A stretch of 9,234 bases of DNA from W2P13-069 sp051876105 (GCA_051876105.1 JBJEHN010000029.1:1-9234); one strand, 5' to 3'. Shown: positions 1 to 5,761, counted from the stretch's first letter. Notes: generated from the letters alone by a model not told the origin. Made by a program: numbers and translations.

Positions 1-26
1 CCTGGGAGCTGGCCTGTTATTGCCTG

Positions 27-57
27 TTGACACCTTGATGAACATATAAGCTGTATC
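27..57 (+). promoter_or_regulatory. Possible weak promoter upstream of modD
   Basis: A perfect TTGACA lies at 27-32. The best -10-like hexamer at a tolerable distance is TGTATC (52-57), with a 19-nt spacer, which is long. An AT-rich TATAAG at 45-50 is too close to pair with TTGACA. If used, transcription would begin near 64, which would exclude the ATG at 58 and fit a start at 97. The first 57 bases have no gene I can name. The frame ending with TAA at 47-49 could be the tail of an upstream gene, but only 15 codons are visible. Confidence 0.2.
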
Positions 58-96
58 ATGGGTGCGCAAACCATTCGCGCATTTGGGAGGAAGCGC

Positions 97-939
97 ATGT
101 ACATCCCAGACAGCTACATCGACGAGCTCATCGCATCGGATATTCCCAGCGGCATCGACCTCACCAGCCACGTGCTGGGGATCGCCGGGCAGCCGGGCCG
201 CATCGAGTACTTCACGCGCTGCGATGCCGTGCTCTGCGGCACGGAGGAGGCGCGGCGCATCTACCAGCGCCTTGGCTGCGAGGTGACCTCCATGAAGTCC
301 AGCGGCTCCCGGCTCGAGGCGGGGGACACCTTCATGGCCGTCATCGGCCCGGCCAGCGGCCTGCACATGGGATGGAAGATCTGCCTCAACATCTTCGAGT
401 ACTACAGCGCGCTGGCCACTAAGGCGAAGACGATGGTGGACGCTGTGCACGCCGCCAACCCGCGCTGCGAGGTGCTCGCCACCCGCAAGCTCATGCCGGG
501 CACCAAGCCGCTCGACGTCAAGGCGCTCACCGTGGGCGGGGCATTCCCGCACCGCCTGGGCCTGAGCGAGACGGTGCTCGTCTTCGACCAGCACCTGGCG
601 TTCTACGGCGGGATGGACAAGTTCATCAGCGACCTGCCGCAGATCAAGGCCAAGGTCTGCGAGAAGAAGCTCTTTGTGGAAGCCGGCGCTGCAGACGCGC
701 TGCGCCTGGCCAGGGCCGGGGTCGACGGCGTGCAGCTGGACAAGGTGCCGGCCGGCGAGCTGGCCGCGCTGGTGGCGCAGCTGCGCGAGGCCAACCCTCA
801 TGTGACCGTCATCGCGGCTGGCGGGGTCAACCTGGGCAACGCCGCCGAGTACGCCGCCACCGGCGTCGACGGCCTGGCCACCACCTGCCTGCACTTCGCC
901 AAGCCGCTGGACATGAGCGCGCGCATGAAGGCCCTGTAA
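97..939 (+). CDS. modD: ModD, quinolinate phosphoribosyltransferase-like protein of molybdenum uptake loci
   Basis: The protein has 280 residues and is a type II phosphoribosyltransferase homologue related to NadC. ModD is known from molybdenum transport loci; its reaction is not established. Visible family motifs are an ATRK-x-MPGTKPLD-VK stretch (about 128-142), GGAFPHRLGLSE (147-158), FDQH (173-176), a VEAGAAD segment (194-200), and AAGGVN (240-245) of the (beta/alpha) barrel phosphate-binding region. The TRK/PGTK and HRLGLSE forms fit ModD better than NadC. There is no signal peptide or membrane segment, so it should be cytoplasmic. I chose ATG 97 because TGGGAGG (84-90) sits 6 nt upstream and the family start fits MYIPDSYID. 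An in-frame ATG at 58 adds 13 residues without a ribosome site. It is convergent with the next gene, with only 20 nt between stop codons. No molybdate transporter gene is visible to its left. Confidence 0.88.
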   Translation: MYIPDSYIDELIASDIPSGIDLTSHVLGIAGQPGRIEYFTRCDAVLCGTEEARRIYQRLGCEVTSMKSSGSRLEAGDTFMAVIGPASGLHMGWKICLNIFEYYSALATKAKTMVDAVHAANPRCEVLATRKLMPGTKPLDVKALTVGGAFPHRLGLSETVLVFDQHLAFYGGMDKFISDLPQIKAKVCEKKLFVEAGAADALRLARAGVDGVQLDKVPAGELAALVAQLREANPHVTVIAAGGVNLGNAAEYAATGVDGLATTCLHFAKPLDMSARMKAL

Positions 940-959
940 CCCCCGCCGCGCAGCCCGCC

Positions 960-2297
960 TCAGAGCCGTACGACGAAGCTCGCGGGCAGGCGGTCCTGCT
1001 CGATGAAGGCAACCGCATACCAGGGCAGGTAGCGCACGCGGCCCTCCAAGCGCACGTTGCCGCCACACAGCACCACAGCTTCCTCAAGCCCCCATTCCCC
1101 AACAGCCATGAGCTTGTCCAGGGCTCTGTGTGCGGTGTAGTCCTTCCCGGACTTTGCCTCGAGGGGGACGACTTTCGGGCCTTTTTGCAGCACGAAGTCG
1201 ATTTCACCGATCTTGCTCTTGTCGTAGTAGAAGAGCTTGAAGCCGTTGGCGGCAAGCTGCTGCGCCAGCACGTTTTCGAGAAAGGCGCCCTGGTTGGTTT
1301 CGACCTTGCCGGTGATGAGGTCGAATTGCACGGCGCCAACAGAAGCCGCGCTCAGCAGCCCCGTGTCGCAGAGGAAGAACTTGAAGAGGTTGTGCTGGCG
1401 GTTGACCTCCAAGGGGGTGACGGGGGCGGTCACGTTGTAGCACGGCAGGGCTACGCCCGCGTCTGCCAGCCACATGAAGTCGCTCTCGTAGCGTTCCATG
1501 CGCGCTGTTCTTGCCAGGTCGGTCAGTTTGAAGCGCTTGTTCTTCTTGCTGAGCTCGGCCGGGATCGCATCGAAGATCGCGTTGACGTGGGCCTTGTTGG
1601 GCGCGTACTTGGCCACATCCTGGCGGTAGAGCGCGAGGATCCCGCGCTGTATCTCCAAGACGCGCGCCAAGTCGCTGCTGCTCACATACTCCTGGACCGC
1701 TGCAGGCATGCCTCCCACGGCCATGTAGATGCGAAAGGCTCGCAGCAGCTTATCGTGGACAGCTGCGTTTGCGGGGCGCCCTTCTTCGCAGGCGCGCCTT
1801 GCCTCGTCGATGACGGCTTGCTGTATTCCCGCTGCCCGGGCGAACTCCATGAAGGTGAGCGGCCAAACGCGCAGCTCCTCCTCGTAGCCAACCGGGAGAG
1901 AGTCTACGTGCTGGCTTGTCACGCCGAGCAGCGAGCCTGATTCTATGTAGTCGAAGCGCCCATCTTCGACCAAGAACTTGATCGCGGTTCTGGCGCGAGG
2001 GCATTCCTGGATCTCGTCGAGGAATATGAGCGTTTCCCCTGGCTGCAAAACAGTGCCCGAGTACGCAGTGAGGCCCATGATGAGGGTCTCCGCGCTCAAG
2101 TCGCCTTCGAAGATGGCCTTGGCAGCCGGGCTTTCCACGAAGTTGATCTCCGCGAAGACCTTGTAGTTCTCCTTGCCGAACGCGCGCACCGCAAAGGTCT
2201 TGCCCACTTGGCGCGCGCCGCTCAGCAGCAGTGCCTTGCGGGAGGGGTTTGCCTTCCATTCCTGCAGCTGGTGAGTGAGGTCGCGCTCGATTGCCAT
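960..2297 (-). CDS. AAA_14/DUF4143 ATPase A (PD-(D/E)XK-like C-terminus)
   Basis: This 445-residue protein is a predicted cytoplasmic ATPase with an N-terminal AAA_14 module and a C-terminal DUF4143 domain. The biological role of this family is not established. Walker A is GARQVGKT (27-34). Walker B is TLIFLDEIQ (89-97), followed by the family GSLLGV segment. Near the C-terminus, LEN (Glu 341), GEID (Asp 367) and PLEAKSGKDY (Glu 380, Lys 382) reproduce the spaced E...D...ExK pattern of a PD-(D/E)XK-type nuclease fold. The start is ATG 2297, preceded on the minus strand by GGAG (2303-2306) with a 5-nt gap. An in-frame GTG at 2336 adds 13 residues, has no ribosome site and falls inside a repeat copy, so I rejected it. 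It is divergent from ATPase B and convergent with modD. It is a clear paralogue of ATPase C (same length, similar motifs throughout). There is no transmembrane segment or signal peptide. Confidence 0.9.
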   Translation of the reverse strand: MAIERDLTHQLQEWKANPSRKALLLSGARQVGKTFAVRAFGKENYKVFAEINFVESPAAKAIFEGDLSAETLIMGLTAYSGTVLQPGETLIFLDEIQECPRARTAIKFLVEDGRFDYIESGSLLGVTSQHVDSLPVGYEEELRVWPLTFMEFARAAGIQQAVIDEARRACEEGRPANAAVHDKLLRAFRIYMAVGGMPAAVQEYVSSSDLARVLEIQRGILALYRQDVAKYAPNKAHVNAIFDAIPAELSKKNKRFKLTDLARTARMERYESDFMWLADAGVALPCYNVTAPVTPLEVNRQHNLFKFFLCDTGLLSAASVGAVQFDLITGKVETNQGAFLENVLAQQLAANGFKLFYYDKSKIGEIDFVLQKGPKVVPLEAKSGKDYTAHRALDKLMAVGEWGLEEAVVLCGGNVRLEGRVRYLPWYAVAFIEQDRLPASFVVRL

Positions 2298-2327
2298 AAG
2301 TGCTCCATTAGCTGGGGTTTTCTGCCT

Positions 2328-2445
2328 TTGCGACACATTTTAGCAATCTCAGGGGTTCTTCTGCGACATGTTTTGCAGTTCAACGAGCTCTCTTTGCGAC
2401 ATGTTTTAGCATAATATGCCATCGCCCTGCGACATGTTTTGCAGG
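2328..2445. repeat. Array 1: four 18-19-nt palindromic repeats at an exact 33-nt period
   Basis: Read on the plus strand, the copies are TTGCGACACATTTTAGCAA (2328-2346), CTGCGACATGTTTTGCAG (2361-2378), TTGCGACATGTTTTAGCA (2394-2411) and CTGCGACATGTTTTGCAG (2427-2444). The invariant GACA begins at 2332, 2365, 2398 and 2431, so every step is 33 nt. The 14-15-nt spacers between copies are unrelated. Each copy is an imperfect palindrome with outer arms CTGC/GCAG or TTGC/GCAA, the two types alternating. Copy 4 extends to a 7-bp stem, GCCCTGC (2424-2430) with GCAGGGC (2441-2447). The array lies 31 nt or more upstream of the ATPase A start. It could be an operator array, a structured leader RNA, or a binding array for the ATPase. 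I infer a regulatory role; nothing proves it. Confidence 0.85.
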
Positions 2446-2505
2446 GCCCGTTAGCGGCATGAAAGGACAACCACAAGCGCGAGAGCGACTGTACCTGTCA
2501 AGCTT

Positions 2506-2525
2506 CACGGACACATTTTGCAAAG
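2506..2525. repeat. Diverged copy 5 of the array 1 repeat
   Basis: The plus strand reads CACGGACACATTTTGCAAAG. The core GGACACATTTTGCA matches the GACAyrTTTT-GCA core of array 1, but the left arm CTGC/TTGC is lost. Its GACA begins at 2510, 79 nt after copy 4, so it is out of the 33-nt phase. Confidence 0.5.
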
Positions 2526-2633
2526 GGCCCCGGGATCCACGGACACCGGCGGCGGCAGCGGTAGCGCGCTTCGATGCCATTGATCATAGGGTGCTTCGTT
2601 CTGTGAGTGAGACACAACTCAGAATGGCTCTGT

Positions 2634-2642
2634 TGCTATACT
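2634..2642 (+). promoter_or_regulatory. Candidate extended -10 promoter of ATPase B
   Basis: TGC-TATACT forms an extended -10 element (TG at 2634-2635, TATACT at 2637-2642). No good -35 is seen at 16-18 nt, which is acceptable for an extended -10 promoter. The surroundings are the most AT-rich part of the gap. Transcription would start near 2649, giving a leader of about 50 nt that contains repeat copy 6 (2662-2680) and the ribosome site. Confidence 0.4.
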
Positions 2643-2661
2643 CTATTTATCAAATTATGTC

Positions 2662-2680
2662 CTTGGACGTATTTTAGCAA
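2662..2680. repeat. Diverged copy 6 of the array 1 repeat, in the ATPase B leader
   Basis: The plus strand reads CTTGGACGTATTTTAGCAA. It keeps the TTTTAGCAA half of the TTGC/GCAA repeat type and a GAC-GTA-TTTT core. It ends 19 nt before the ATG of ATPase B and would lie in its 5' untranslated leader if the promoter at 2634-2642 is used. It may be a single remaining site for regulation of ATPase B. Confidence 0.5.
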
Positions 2681-2699
2681 TCAGAAGAGCGGAGAGGCT

Positions 2700-3953
2700 A
2701 TGATAATCCCACGCAACAGATATCTCAGCGCCCTCATCGAGCGCAAGCACAATGGCCTTGTCAAGGTGGTGACGGGAATCCGCAGGTGCGGCAAGACATA
2801 CCTTCTGTTCAATCTCTTCCGGGACCATCTTCGTGAATCCGGGGTGCCTGACGACCACGTGATAGCCGTGCAGTTCGACCTGCGCAGCGCGAGGAACCTG
2901 AGGGACCCGGACGCGCTGCTGGAATATGTGCACGGGAGGATCAAGGACGATGGCATGCACTATGTTCTCCTAGACGAGGTACAGCTGCTTCCGGACTTCG
3001 TCGAGGTTCTCAACGAGCTGCTGGCCAACTCGTCTGTGGACACCTTCGTTACAGGGTCGAACTCCAGGTTTCTCTCGAAGGACATTATCACCGAGTTTCG
3101 CGGCCGCGGCGACGAGGTGCACGTCTTCCCGCTCACCTTTGCCGAGTTCATGCAGACCAGGAGCGATGACATGCCGCATGCCTGGGCCGACTACGTCGAA
3201 TACGGTGGCCTGCCCCTGGTGGCGACCATGTCCTCCGAGGAGCAGAAGGCAACCTATCTGTCGAGGCTCTTCGAGGAGACATATATAAAGGACATCGTGG
3301 AGAGGAACAGCCTGCGAAAGACGCAAGAGCTGGAGGACCTCGTGGACGTTCTGGCGTCGGCGGTCGGGTCGCTCACCAACGCGGCGAAGATACAGGCTAC
3401 ATTCAAAAGCACCCTGCACTCGAGTATCAGCACCGCCACCGTCAGGTCCTATATCGACTGCCTGGAAGACGCTTTTTTGCTGAGCGAGGCGAAGCGCTAC
3501 GATATCAAGGGGAGAAAGTACATCGGCGCACCTGTGAAGTACTACTTCGAGGATGTGGGGCTGAGGAACGCCCGCCTCAACTTCAGGCAGGTTGAGGAAA
3601 CCCATCTCATGGAGAACATCATCTATAACGAGCTGCGCGCACGCGGCTTGTCCGTTGACGTCGGGATCGTCACCAAGCGGCATCTCAATAGTGAGGGCAA
3701 GAAGGTCTCGAGCACGCTCGAGGTGGACTTTGTCGCCAACCGCGGCTCCAAGCGCTACTACATCCAGTCTGCCTTCGCGCTGCCAGACGCTGCCAAGAGG
3801 GAGCAGGAGTCCGCGTCGCTGCGCCGCATAGACGATAGCTTCAAGAAGATCATCGTCGTGAAGGACGTGGTGAACGCGACCTGCGATGAATTCGGGATCG
3901 TCACGATGAGCCTGTTCGATTTCCTGCTCGACTCCTCAAGCCTCGACAGGTAA
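2700..3953 (+). CDS. AAA_14/DUF4143 ATPase B (divergent subfamily)
   Basis: This 417-residue predicted cytoplasmic ATPase has Walker A GIRRCGKT (26-33) and Walker B HYVLLDEVQ (87-95). A VTGSNSRFLS segment, an FRGRGDEV stretch (possible arginine finger) and FPLTFAEF follow, all typical of AAA_14. The C-terminal DUF4143 part keeps MEN (Glu 305) and LEVDF (Asp 343). Where A and C have ExK, it has YYIQSAF (Gln 356), so a nuclease-like site would be incomplete; related subfamily members also carry IQ here. The start is ATG 2700, with GGAGAGG (2691-2697) just upstream. An upstream in-frame start at 2607 adds 31 residues that read through the promoter and repeat copy 6, so I rejected it. It uses AGG/AGA arginine and ATA isoleucine codons more than the importer genes do, which hints at separate ancestry. 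It is divergent from A and upstream of C. Its function is unknown. Confidence 0.9.
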   Translation: MIIPRNRYLSALIERKHNGLVKVVTGIRRCGKTYLLFNLFRDHLRESGVPDDHVIAVQFDLRSARNLRDPDALLEYVHGRIKDDGMHYVLLDEVQLLPDFVEVLNELLANSSVDTFVTGSNSRFLSKDIITEFRGRGDEVHVFPLTFAEFMQTRSDDMPHAWADYVEYGGLPLVATMSSEEQKATYLSRLFEETYIKDIVERNSLRKTQELEDLVDVLASAVGSLTNAAKIQATFKSTLHSSISTATVRSYIDCLEDAFLLSEAKRYDIKGRKYIGAPVKYYFEDVGLRNARLNFRQVEETHLMENIIYNELRARGLSVDVGIVTKRHLNSEGKKVSSTLEVDFVANRGSKRYYIQSAFALPDAAKREQESASLRRIDDSFKKIIVVKDVVNATCDEFGIVTMSLFDFLLDSSSLDR

Positions 3954-3954
3954 A

Positions 3955-3994
3955 GCGGCAGCTCAGCGCACTATGCGAGATTGTGCCGCGTTTC
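3955..3994 (+). terminator. Possible weak terminator after ATPase B
   Basis: GCGGCA (3955-3960) pairs with TGCCGC (3984-3989), enclosing a smaller CGCA-cta-TGCG hairpin (3967-3977). Only a short GTTTCC follows, so the U-tract is poor. It starts one base after the ATPase B stop codon, which fits a terminator position. It may equally be a processing or stabilising structure. Confidence 0.35.
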
Positions 3995-4033
3995 CTCCCT
4001 GTGCTTGTGGTTGGTGCTTCAGGGGCCAAGTGG

Positions 4034-4132
4034 TGCAACAAACTGACAAATTGCGGTGTGATTTGCTGCAACAAATTGACATCCTGCAACAAACTGCCAA
4101 AATCAGGCTTAAATAGCTGCAACAAACTGACA
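4034..4132. repeat. Array 2: four TGCAACAAACTGACA repeats, spacing 33-18-33 nt
   Basis: The copies on the plus strand are TGCAACAAACTGACA (4034-4048), TGCAACAAATTGACA (4067-4081), TGCAACAAACTGCCA (4085-4099) and TGCAACAAACTGACA (4118-4132). Start-to-start steps are 33, 18 and 33 nt. The last copy ends 2 nt before the GGGAGG ribosome site of ATPase C, so the array occupies its immediate 5' region. Spacers are only partly alike. The second copy contains a perfect TTGACA (4076-4081) that could act as a -35, but no matching -10 is seen; TTAAAT (4109-4114) is too far away. The TGCRACA core resembles array 1 on the same strand (TGCGACA). Confidence 0.85.
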
Positions 4133-4145
4133 ACGGGAGGCAGTG

Positions 4146-5447
4146 ATGCTCAAGCGCAAGGCCCTGGCCCAGATGGAGGACTGGCTCGCAAACCGCACGC
4201 ACCAGGCTCTGTTGGTGACCGGCGCGCGCCAGGTGGGCAAGACCTACCTGGCGCGCGAGTTCGCCCGCACCCACTGGGAGAACGTCGCTGAGCTCAACTT
4301 CTACGAGAACGCCGAGGCCCGCGATGCCGTGGCGAGCGCGTCCAACAGCCGCGAGCTCTTCCTGCGCCTGAGCGCCTTCAGCCCCTGCCCGCTCGTCCCC
4401 GGCAAGACGGTCCTGTTCCTCGACGAGGTCCAGGAGGTGAGGGAGGTCGCTACTGCGATCAAGTTCCTCATGGAGAGGGGCGACTTCGACTACATCCTCT
4501 CCGGCTCGATGTTGGGCGTCGAGCTCAAGGACATCCGCTCCAACCCAGTCGGGTTCCTGAGCACCGTGACCATGTACCCCTTGGACTTCGAGGAGTTCTG
4601 CTGGGCCAACGGGGTCGGCGAGGACGTGATCGAGGAGGCGCGGCTGGCGTTCGAGGAGAGGCGCCCCGTTGACGAGTACGTGGACAGGCGCCTGAGCGAG
4701 CTGCTGCACCGCTACCTCATCTGCGGCGGGATGCCGGACGCCGTCAACGCCTTCGCAGGCTCCGACAACGTGAGCGCCGTGCGGGTGCCGCAAGAGGCCA
4801 TCGCGACCCAGTACCGCCACGACATCTCCAAGTACGCCGAGCGCAGCCGCTCCCTCGTGGTCAAGAGGATATTCGACCTCATGCCCTCGGAGATCTCCAA
4901 GCAGAACAAGCGTTTCGTGGTCAAGGACATCAGCGGCGACTCCCACGTCGACCGCTACCTCAACGACTTCCTCTGGCTCGCAGACGCCAACGTCGCCCTG
5001 CCCACCTACAACGTCACAGAGCCGCGCTACCCGCTGCGCACCTCGCTCGAGTCGAGGAAGTTCAAGCTGTTCATGTCCGACGTGGGGCTGCTCACCTACC
5101 TCTGCGGGATGGACGTGGTGCGTAGCCTGGCGGCAGGCAGGGCGGATATCAACTACGGGGCGATCTACGAGAACTTCGTCGCCCAGGAGCTGGCCGCCCA
5201 CGGGCACGACCTGCTGTACTACAGCAGCAGGGGGACGGGCGAGCTCGACTTCCTACTGCAGGTGGGCGAGCGCGTCGTGCCCGTCGAGGTGAAGTCGGGC
5301 AAGGACTACCGCAGGCACAGCGCTCTCGACAACGCGCTCAAGACCCCCAACTGGGGTATCGAGCGCGCCATCGTCTTGCACGAGGGCAACGTCGAGCGCG
5401 CGCTGGGCATCGACTACCTGCCTGCGTACATGGCGATGTTCCTGTAA
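4146..5447 (+). CDS. AAA_14/DUF4143 ATPase C (PD-(D/E)XK-like C-terminus)
   Basis: This 433-residue predicted cytoplasmic ATPase is of the same subfamily as ATPase A. Walker A is GARQVGKT (26-33) and Walker B is TVLFLDEVQ (88-96). FDYILSGSMLGVELKDIRS-type sequence and YPLDFEEF follow. The C-terminus keeps YEN (Glu 342), GELD (Asp 368) and PVEVKSGKDY (Glu 381, Lys 383), the complete E...D...ExK pattern of a PD-(D/E)XK-like fold. The start is ATG 4146, 5 nt after GGGAGG (4135-4140). A GTG directly before it (4143) would leave only 2 nt and is unlikely. The repeat array at 4034-4132 abuts its ribosome site. About eight arginines use AGG, a codon nearly absent from the downstream importer genes. 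No membrane segment is seen. The role is unknown; proposals such as defence or DNA-targeting ATPase are only inference. Confidence 0.92.
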   Translation: MLKRKALAQMEDWLANRTHQALLVTGARQVGKTYLAREFARTHWENVAELNFYENAEARDAVASASNSRELFLRLSAFSPCPLVPGKTVLFLDEVQEVREVATAIKFLMERGDFDYILSGSMLGVELKDIRSNPVGFLSTVTMYPLDFEEFCWANGVGEDVIEEARLAFEERRPVDEYVDRRLSELLHRYLICGGMPDAVNAFAGSDNVSAVRVPQEAIATQYRHDISKYAERSRSLVVKRIFDLMPSEISKQNKRFVVKDISGDSHVDRYLNDFLWLADANVALPTYNVTEPRYPLRTSLESRKFKLFMSDVGLLTYLCGMDVVRSLAAGRADINYGAIYENFVAQELAAHGHDLLYYSSRGTGELDFLLQVGERVVPVEVKSGKDYRRHSALDNALKTPNWGIERAIVLHEGNVERALGIDYLPAYMAMFL

Positions 5448-5488
5448 CGGCGGCGTGCCGGCGGTGCCCCGGGGCCGCTCGCGTTCAC

Positions 5489-5516
5489 GGCAGGCCTGCC
5501 TCTGTTCCTGCTTCTC
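5489..5516 (+). terminator. Weak terminator-like palindrome after ATPase C
   Basis: GGCAGGCCTGCC (5489-5500) is a perfect palindrome able to form a 4-bp stem with a GGCC loop. A pyrimidine-rich run follows, with scattered T rather than a true U-tract. It lies 42 nt after the ATPase C stop. The stem is short, so confidence is low. Confidence 0.22.
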
Positions 5517-5585
5517 CCGTTTAAGCGGCGGTGAACGTCATGCAATACCTGTTGACCGCTGCTCTTCCTCATGTCATGGCATTTC

Positions 5586-5641
5586 GTCGAGTGACTCGAC
5601 AGTTTATTGTCGAGTCTGTCGAGTCTGTCGAGTCTGTCGAG
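5586..5641. repeat. GTCGAG cluster: perfect palindrome, hairpin and 9-bp tandem repeat
   Basis: GTCGAGTGACTCGAC (5586-5600) is a perfect 7+1+7 palindrome. Its right half also pairs with the following box: ACTCGACA (5594-5601) with TGTCGAGT (5608-5615) around a GTTTAT loop. From 5609 the unit GTCGAGTCT repeats three times (5609-5635), followed by a partial GTCGAG (5636-5641). This gives six GTCGAG hexamers, five forward and one inverted, within 56 bp. The arrangement looks like an operator cluster for a regulator of the importer operon, or a slippage-prone tandem repeat that has grown from an operator half-site. The regulator is not identifiable. Confidence 0.8.
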
Positions 5642-5642
5642 C

Positions 5643-5749
5643 GCAGGGGCCACCTGCTTGTCTGCTTTGGGCGGGAGCCGAACAATGGGGCCCAACAGCG
5701 TTTGGCTCCCGAACAGGGGCCTTGTGCGGGCAAGTTGATTGCGGTACCG
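5643..5749 (+). other. Stem-loop-rich segment upstream of the importer operon (candidate leader RNA)
   Basis: Several inverted repeats follow each other: GCAGG (5643-5647) with CCTGC (5653-5657); GGGAGCCGAAC (5673-5683) with GTTTGGCTCCC (5700-5710), an 11-bp stem with one G-U pair and a 16-nt loop containing GGGGCCC; CTTG (5721-5724) with CAAG (5731-5734); and the palindrome CGGTACCG (5742-5749). No U-tract follows, so it is not a simple terminator. I looked for cobalamin riboswitch conserved boxes and did not find them. It would be transcribed only if a promoter lies upstream of about 5640; if the extended -10 at 5762 is used, the elements are DNA-level only. Confidence 0.4.
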
Positions 5750-5761
5750 TTTTCGGGCGCT

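Larger units (their letters stand above)
2298..2699. other. Divergent intergenic region between ATPases A and B
   Basis: This 402-nt region separates two divergent ATPase genes. From left to right it holds the ribosome site of ATPase A, a four-copy 33-nt-phased repeat array (2328-2445), an AT-rich palindrome GCATAATATGC between copies 3 and 4 (its minus strand offers a TATTAT at 2411-2416 as a possible -10 for ATPase A), a GC-rich stretch with one diverged repeat copy (2506-2525), an extended -10 promoter (2634-2642), another diverged copy (2662-2680), and the ribosome site of ATPase B. Short open frames here, for example plus strand 2459-2677, have no ribosome site or recognisable product. 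I see no gene in it. Confidence 0.7.

Noticed and set aside
940..959. Bidirectional terminator between modD and ATPase A
   Set aside because: The 20-nt gap is C-rich, with no inverted repeat and no T- or A-run.
2298..2336. Upstream GTG start adding 13 residues to ATPase A
   Set aside because: It lies inside repeat copy 1 and lacks a ribosome site, whereas ATG 2297 has GGAG at 5 nt.
2328..2445. CRISPR-like arrangement of repeats and spacers
   Set aside because: Repeats of 18-19 nt with 14-15-nt spacers are too short, the copies are not identical, only four are present and no cas gene is nearby.
2459..2677. 72-codon open frame on the plus strand between ATPases A and B
   Set aside because: It has no ribosome site, crosses both diverged repeat copies and the candidate promoter, and shows no recognisable domain.
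3963..5207. Long minus-strand open frame of about 414 codons
   Set aside because: It is antisense to ATPase C, which has full family motifs. Such long shadows are usual in GC-rich coding DNA.
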